Positions 18,598 through 23,380 of a stretch of 23,380 bases of DNA are shown piece by piece (within the stretch, counting starts at the first letter, position 1; every line of letters begins with the position of its first letter). The translations under genes and the position numbers were made by a program. The notes beneath the pieces were generated by a model. The model did not search any database. It had not been told where the DNA came from and worked only from the letters and a program-made list of their open reading frames with translations. Source of the stretch: Entrophospora sp. SA101. Lineage: Eukaryota > Glomeromycota > Glomeromycetes > Entrophosporales > Entrophosporaceae. The DNA lies in assembly GCA_958430865.1 (NCBI GenBank), contig CAUDNR010000555.1, forward strand, positions 1-23,380, given 5' to 3'.

Positions 18598-18915
18598 TAT
18601 TATCATTATTCTTCTTCTTCTTCGCCTTTTCTATTTATACAGAAACTATATCAACGCCTCCAGCTGCTGCATTAATTAGATACCATTCATCTATTATTAA
18701 TCAATTAAATTCATAAATTCATTTCCTCCAAAGTTTTGTTTATTTTTTTTAATTCCTCTAATAACTAAACTAGGATAAAACAAATAGACCAACAGCTTCT
18801 TCAAAATTCATATCATAATCATTAGATATTAAATGAACTTTTACATTGAGCGGAAATTGGATTCTAAACTGTTACCAAAACTTGATTTCCTGCTTTTCAC
18901 ATTTTGAATGTGTTT
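18076..18915 (-). pseudogene. NADPH:quinone oxidoreductase-like (MDR family) pseudogene
   Basis: Reading right to left in shifting frames: AGNQVLVTV near 18880 (the 'GEVLVKV' strand), ISNDYDMNFEEAVGLFV near 18810, EWYLINAAAGGVDIVS near 18690-18641 (nucleotide-binding Rossmann start, AAAGGV), then an intron with GTATAA donor (18640) and ATTAG acceptor (18536). Next come VLGAKVIACCGSGEQLEIAR, KYGAE, a TAA stop, ITNAHG; then WNGRLLTIG, GDIEEIPMDLVLLKNILLFG, and finally CLDDISTTVAFGKVIVND with a stop at 18078-18076. The block order matches zeta-crystallin-like quinone reductases (about 325 residues), but pieces are missing (including the segment after AAAGGV) and at least two stops and two frameshifts are present. 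It is clearly dead. Confidence 0.8.
18536..18640 (-). repeat. Microsatellite-filled intron of the pseudogene (TTA/GTT/TTC tracts)
   Basis: The 105-bp intron between VDIVS and VLGAK keeps good splice borders but consists mostly of (TTA)n, (GTT)n and (TTC)n tracts. Its plus-strand translation gives a spurious hydrophobic frame. Confidence 0.7.
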
Positions 18916-19598
18916 TAACAACAATTCCTGAAAAGTAGCCATTGTGTTGCACAACGTCCAACCCACTATATTAGCATGGCATTCGTATAGGGAATCAATA
19001 CAATCTTACTGAATGATCTTGAATATTGCGCTTATATGACCTATATGTGAAACTCAATGCATCATGATATATGCAGTATCAGCAATTTTTTTCACTTTAT
19101 ACATGAATATCTTTTGATGGCAAGATAAATTCTCGCTAAATTGATCTAAAATTCCGCAGAAAGATGAATAATTACAATGTGATTAAGAGCAAATTGATTT
19201 TCGATTGAATGTTTAATCGCGAACGTTTTCCAATTGAAGATAAAGGATTTTTGGTCAATTACGTGAGATGAAATTACAAATCTAAAATAAATCTATTTAT
19301 CTATTATGTCCTAAAAAAATATTTTCTTTTGTTAATTAATTATAATAAATATTGAACTTTTTCAATTTATGTAGTGGAACAAAGTTTGAAAAAACGTTTT
19401 TTATGTCATACTTCAGCTCGTGTAATTTAATTTTATGAAATGTTTTTTTTTATAAAAAATATATCTTTTTCAACAATCAAATGTATTATAGTATATTATT
19501 TGATCATATAATAAATAGTAATAATATTAATAATAACTGCCATTATAAGTTTATTTTTTTTTAATATAAAGGAGAGGGAAAAATTTATTTAAATAATA
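18916..19598. other. AT-rich upstream region of the ELMO gene
   Basis: No gene is recognised. The last 120 bp before the ELMO ATG contain GGAGAGGGAAA at 19571-19581, a purine patch just upstream of the start, likely in the 5' UTR. No clear promoter element is identified. Confidence 0.45.
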
Positions 19599-21445
19599 AT
19601 GACTACTCAAGTTATATTATTATATGATAAAAATCAAGTTACTTGTTCAGTTGATGTATCTCAACCTTTACAAACAATCATAAAAACATTATGCTTGGAA
19701 CAATTTAATATTCAAGAGCCAGCCGCTTTATTTGCTTTAAGATTATTAGATACTGAAGAATTAATTACTGAAGAAGTTAGTGATGTTTAAAATATATATA
19801 TGATGGATATATATCAGATCAATTCTATTAACCGAAAAATTGATTGATTGATATATATTAGAATCTTAGAAGAAAGATAAAGGAAAATGAGCGATTAAAA
19901 TTGGTTTCATCACCCTTAATTGAAGCAGTTGAAATATACGAGAAAATGAGTAGTAACGATGAAAAAGGGTTAAAACTCGCTACATTTTCTCTCCAAAAAT
20001 ATGTAAAGGTAATAATATATTTAAAAAAGTGTTTATATAAATACATCATAAATAATAATAATAATAATAATTAATTAACAATAACAATAATAATAGGAAA
20101 TGGAATTTGCTGACGAATTCTTAAAACGTGGTGGATTAAAGTTATTGATAGAAACAATAAATACATCTAGTGGGAATACATTAGCATATGCATTAACATC
20201 AATGCAAAATCTTATGGAACATGATCATGGTTGGGATAATTTAGATTCTGATTTTATAAATAGGGTTTGTAATAATCTAATTATATGTGTGTGTACGTGT
20301 GCAAAATATTAATAATAATATTAATTATTTCTTTCTTTTTTGAATTAAAATTTTTTCTCTTATATAATAACAATAGATTATTAAAATATTGGTAAAACAA
20401 ACACTTGTTAATATTTGTAGACCTGCAACAGCTATTATTATTAAATTAGTAACAGCAGATAAAAATTCGATAACATCAATTAAATCATACGGATTTGATG
20501 TTTTATATGATGCTATGATCCATCAACCAAACTTCCTGCCAACATTAGTACAGCGTTTTGCATCCGCTGATTATGTTTTATGTATAAATAGTTTATGTTT
20601 GATCAATGCTTTAATGAGGCATGCTACAGATCAATATTGGGAATCTTTTATGAATATGTTGGATAAATTAAATGTTAGAAAAGCTGTTGCTGTAAGCAAA
20701 TATATATATATATATATGTTTTTTTTTTTTGAAAAAAAACCATAATAGTAATGAATTTTGTGTACAATTTATATTAAGATTAATATCAAATTTTAATACT
20801 ATTATTATCATTATCATTATCATTGTCATTATTAGTTACTTATGACTGGACATCCTAGCGAGGAATTATCAAAACATTTACTAGAATTTCAATCATTATT
20901 TGTACGACAAGCATATAGATGGAAGAGAACACAAATGTCTTTACATATTGCTTCTCATAAATCAATGTTAGAAGAAATATGGTCATCTGCAAATTTATCG
21001 GAAGAAGGTGGCAAATGGAGGAAAATTGGATTTGCTGTTAGTAGACTATCTTTATCCATTATTATTATTATTATTGCAATACAAATAATACCGTTGTGAT
21101 ATTAAATGATCATGAATTAATTGTAAATTGTTTAATAGACTGAAGCACCAAAATGGGAGATACAACGTGTTGGATATTTAGGTCTTGAAAATATGCATGG
21201 TTTTGTTAAAAAAGATAAAGAATATTATCAAAAGGTTAATATATATATATATATATATATATAACGTAATATCAACATGATCACTAATTATTTTATTTTT
21301 CAATTAAAATACATATATATAAATAGATAATATTAGAACAAATCAATAGACCAGCAGAACGTCGTTGCCCATTTGCTAAAACTTCGATTGAAGCAACAGA
21401 ATTGTTGTGTGATTATTGGGATATTAGCACCGGATGTAAGAAATA

Positions 21446-21482
<37 letters not shown>

Positions 21483-22253
21483 ACCAGTTTCTTTATAATT
21501 CTCATCCAATAATATTGATTAATTATTAATTATAATAATATATAAATAATAATAATTAGATACGACTTCAACATCATTTCAACCCTTGTTATTATCATTT
21601 GGCAAAATTCATTATATTACTATTAAAGCATTTTTTAGATTATGGAATGAAATGGAGGCGACATCCGATGATTTCCCTAAAGTATCAGCTCTTGTTCGTA
21701 GTCAACTTAAATTTGCTCTTAAGGATGAAGTTACCAAACAACTTTATGAATTTGAAAAGGATATGTTAGAAGTTGAATATAAAGTTATCAGAGATAGACA
21801 ATTAAAAGAATTGGAACTTGGTGATGACTTATTAAGTAAAACTCCTGTCAGGTACTTGATTAATTTAATTATAGATATATATCATAAATATTGACAATAT
21901 TTATTAATATTAAAAAAATTTGTTATGTATTATAAAATAATCACTGTTATTATTGTTTAGAAATCTTCGTAGTAAATTGTATACAGAATCATATGAATTT
22001 GTTAAACAACAAAGAATTAAATGTTTATTACGCGGAGATTGGTTTCCAGTTATTACATCATCATCATCGTCAAATCAACCCTCATCATCCTCCTCCTCAA
22101 ATCAAACACAAAATAATAGCGGTAATCGTAGGTCTTTGTCTAGTAAAAAATGGAGATTCTATAGACTTAGTCCAAACGCTAAATTTTTACATTACTGCGA
22201 TTTTACTGAAAAATCTTACATTAGAGAAGGTATAGAAGATTTACCAGAAAGAA
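19599..22253 (+). CDS. ELMO: ELMO/CED-12 family protein, truncated inside its PH domain
   Basis: ELMO proteins bind DOCK exchange factors and help activate Rac upstream of actin. Nine exons fit in phase: 19599-19775, 19862-20008, 20097-20264, 20377-20691, 20836-21036, 21139-21234, 21327-21435, 21560-21851, 21961-22253 (599 residues plus one base). Residues 1-75 are the ubiquitin-like N-terminal domain; NLRRKIKENERLKLVSSP and DEKGLKLATFSLQKYV begin the armadillo region (about 75-330). The ELMO domain spans about 345-500, with CPFAKTSIE at 382 and WNEMEATSDDF at 433. The PH domain starts near 505, has a Ser/Asn/Gln insertion (534-563), then KKWRFYRLSPNAKFLHYCDF. Exon 9 ends at a strong GTAAGT donor after LPER, about halfway through the PH domain. 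No plus-strand exon completing it follows; the nearest acceptor gives about 10 residues and a stop at 22382. Confidence 0.92.
21238..21481. repeat. TA and TTA microsatellites inside ELMO introns 6 and 7
   Basis: A TA run (21238-21263) lies in intron 6 and a TTA run (21445-21481) in intron 7. Further simple runs sit in intron 4 (about 20698-20717 and 20805-20835). They make up much of these introns. Confidence 0.85.
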
Positions 22254-22320
22254 GTAAGTGTAAATTGTTTTTGGTGGGAGGAAACAAAAATGTTTTAAAA
22301 AATATTTATTTAATTTATTT

Positions 22321-22345
22321 ATTAATAATAATAATAATAATAAAA
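22321..22345. repeat. (AAT)n microsatellite in inverted orientation to the one at the window end
   Basis: About eight ATA/AAT units follow the last plus-strand ELMO exon. They are the inverse complement of the long run at 23306-23380, so the two flank the segment 22346-23305 as an inverted repeat pair. Confidence 0.85.
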
Positions 22346-22354
22346 AGAACGAGA

Positions 22355-22621
22355 TCAATACAAACTGATTGAAGAAAAATAAAAAGGTAATTTAATTCCA
22401 AAGCCCAAAGAGGTTCCTTTGCTCCCGGCTTTTATTTTACTTATTCTAATTAAAATAATTAATCCACCAGATAACGTCAAAGCTGATAGCACAATTGTTA
22501 GTACTACTCCTATAAATCTAACTGGTTTCGCTAACAGATCTGTTATATTACTATCACATTTTACATTTTTACTAACAAATAATAATAATAATATAATAAA
22601 ATTAAAATTATAAAAAAACAT
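22355..22621 (-). CDS. Small secreted or single-pass membrane protein, unknown family
   Basis: The frame of 88 residues starts at ATG 22621-22619. Residues 1-22 look like a signal peptide (hydrophobic FIILLLLFVS, possible cleavage near C22). A short ectodomain contains the N-glycosylation sequon NIT (25-27). Residues 36-58 (FIGVVLTIVLSALTLSGGLI and on) form one membrane helix, followed by a basic KIKAGSKG cytoplasmic tail, consistent with a type I topology. The last 10 residues (FYFSSISLY) may be intronic read-through. It is convergent with the plus-strand ELMO exons and overlaps the only plausible ELMO terminal exon. No family is recognised. Confidence 0.6.
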   Translation of the reverse strand: MFFYNFNFIILLLLFVSKNVKCDSNITDLLAKPVRFIGVVLTIVLSALTLSGGLIILIRISKIKAGSKGTSLGFGIKLPFYFSSISLY

Positions 22622-22984
22622 TATTTTTTGTGAAATAATTCAAGAAAGAAAAAGATTTTTTTAAAAGTCCTAATAATTCATCATTATTTATCATAAAAAA
22701 GTTTTATATATTTATTTATACTATTTTACAAATCACTATTTTATACGCGTTTTTAAGATTTTTAAGCAAAATCAAGTTTTTATCAGGTTTTTTTTTTATT
22801 CTCTTAACAATATTGCTCGGTAGAAATTTTTATTGTATATTGTGTATTATATTAATTTATTATTATATATGTGTATATATAAATAAATAAAATCTATTAA
22901 TAAATTAAATAAATTATCTGTCTAAATATTAAAAATTAAATAGAAATAGTGAGTGATGTTATCTATCATTCCAAATAAATAATA
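22622..22984. other. AT-rich spacer
   Basis: No coding pattern. It probably contains the 3' UTR of the minus-strand ELMO C-terminal segment and the promoter of the small membrane protein gene. Confidence 0.5.
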
Positions 22985-23305
22985 TTAAGCAAATGGATCG
23001 TCATAATAGAATCCACTTCCATTTTTATCAATGATTGGTAATTCGTCAGGAACTTCAACGCTTTGAGGTATTTCAACCCTTTCACCACTTAAATCTAGTA
23101 ATTTCACTTTAACACCTATTTCAGTCAATACTTGTATAAATTCAGCTGTATCTTTACATCCAATATTTTTATCAAATAACATATTAAACCCATCTGTCCA
23201 CTCGGAAAATTGTACCATATCTACAGCTAAAAAATCTGCTAACGTTGTATCAGGTCCTGACATTAATGAAAATTTTAAATCTTGTTGCAATATCGGTGAT
23301 GATAA

Positions 23306-23380
<75 letters not shown>
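22985..23380 (-). CDS. ELMO-type PH domain, C-terminal half (partial, runs off the window)
   Basis: The minus-strand frame enters at the window edge, runs through 25 AAT (Asn) codons, then LSSPILQQDLKFSLMSG, MVQFSEWTDGFNMLFDK, and the ELMO-type C-terminus VKVKLLDLSGERVEIPQSVE, ending GFYYDDPFA and TAA at 22987-22985. In ELMO proteins the last PH strands and helix read '..FSI..' then 'WTDGLNALL', then 'IKLRLLDLENIQIP', then a proline-rich tail ending with F-x-YD, so the match is clear in order and spacing. No start codon exists inside the window. It supplies just the part of the PH domain that the plus-strand ELMO gene lacks. Either it belongs to a second, tail-to-tail ELMO gene, or it is the inverted 3' end of the same gene. 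Confidence 0.8.
23306..23380. repeat. (ATT/AAT)25 microsatellite at the window edge
   Basis: A perfect trinucleotide run of 75 bp continues to the last base. On the minus strand it is in frame with the ELMO C-terminal segment and reads AAT (Asn). Its position at the very end suggests the sequence contig breaks inside the repeat. Confidence 0.95.

Noticed and set aside
18478..18675. Plus-strand hydrophobic frame with poly-Ile
   Set aside because: It is antisense to the quinone-oxidoreductase pseudogene and its microsatellite intron.
19858..20049. Minus-strand 63-residue frame
   Set aside because: It is antisense to ELMO exon 2, whose plus-strand translation matches the family.
20842..21099. 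Start codon at 20842 as the beginning of a separate gene
   Set aside because: The methionine is internal to ELMO exon 5, which begins at 20836 after an ATTAG acceptor and continues the armadillo region in phase.
22354..22382. Short terminal ELMO exon giving about 10 further residues (NQYKLIEEK, stop)
   Set aside because: It would leave the PH domain without its last strands and helix, has a poor acceptor, and overlaps the opposite-strand membrane-protein gene. It is noted only as the default end if no other exon exists.
23306..23380. Telomeric repeat at the window end
   Set aside because: The unit is a plain ATT trinucleotide, lacks the G-rich strand of fungal telomeres (TTAGGG), and is in frame with an ELMO segment.
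1..23380. CRISPR arrays, rRNA operons, phage or bacterial operons
   Set aside because: No regularly spaced direct repeats with unique spacers and no rRNA-like sequence are visible. All recognisable genes have spliceosomal introns.

Overview
The window reads as nuclear DNA of an AT-rich, intron-rich, transposon-loaded fungus. The evidence is short spliceosomal introns (about 45-130 bp, GT..AG), long TTA/TA microsatellites, a fungal-type ATP synthase subunit K, an NDUFB9-type complex I subunit (absent from budding yeast) and several families of DNA transposon remnants. An arbuscular mycorrhizal fungus (Glomeromycotina, Rhizophagus-like) is my best guess; that is inference from style and composition, not from a marker gene.

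Layout. 1-600: a GC-rich cluster of CCCGTCC/GGACGGG motifs and a small coiled-coil ORF remnant. 819-3555 (minus): a decayed transposase-like gene split by a hAT element (1405-2423) with its 8-bp target duplication still visible. 4.6-6.2 kb: weak coding remnants. 6255-8310: a 2.06-kb element bounded by TTAA and 19-bp inverted repeats, carrying a roughly 270-bp tandem duplication. 8318-8760: an island of clearly higher GC. 9192-10300: a decayed serine/asparagine/glutamine-rich gene interrupted by a 134-bp MITE. 11322-12272: a Tc1/mariner derivative with inverted repeats of about 155 bp.

13.6-16.2 kb is the conserved core: NDUFB9 (minus) and the F-actin capping protein alpha subunit (plus) diverge from a 150-bp spacer, and the capping gene converges on ATP19 (minus). 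17.5-18.9 kb holds an exon-like GC patch, a minisatellite and a quinone-oxidoreductase pseudogene. 19599-22253 (plus) encodes an ELMO/CED-12 protein in nine exons that stops halfway through its PH domain. The complementary second half of an ELMO PH domain lies on the opposite strand at 22985-23380, behind a run of 25 AAT codons in which the window ends. A small secreted or single-pass membrane protein gene lies between them.

Functionally, two oxidative-phosphorylation subunits flank an actin-capping gene, and ELMO proteins act with DOCK exchange factors upstream of Rac and actin. The genes are separately promoted, and I see no operon-like or defence-like system. The best candidate for something new is the strand-split ELMO gene flanked by inverted AAT microsatellites.
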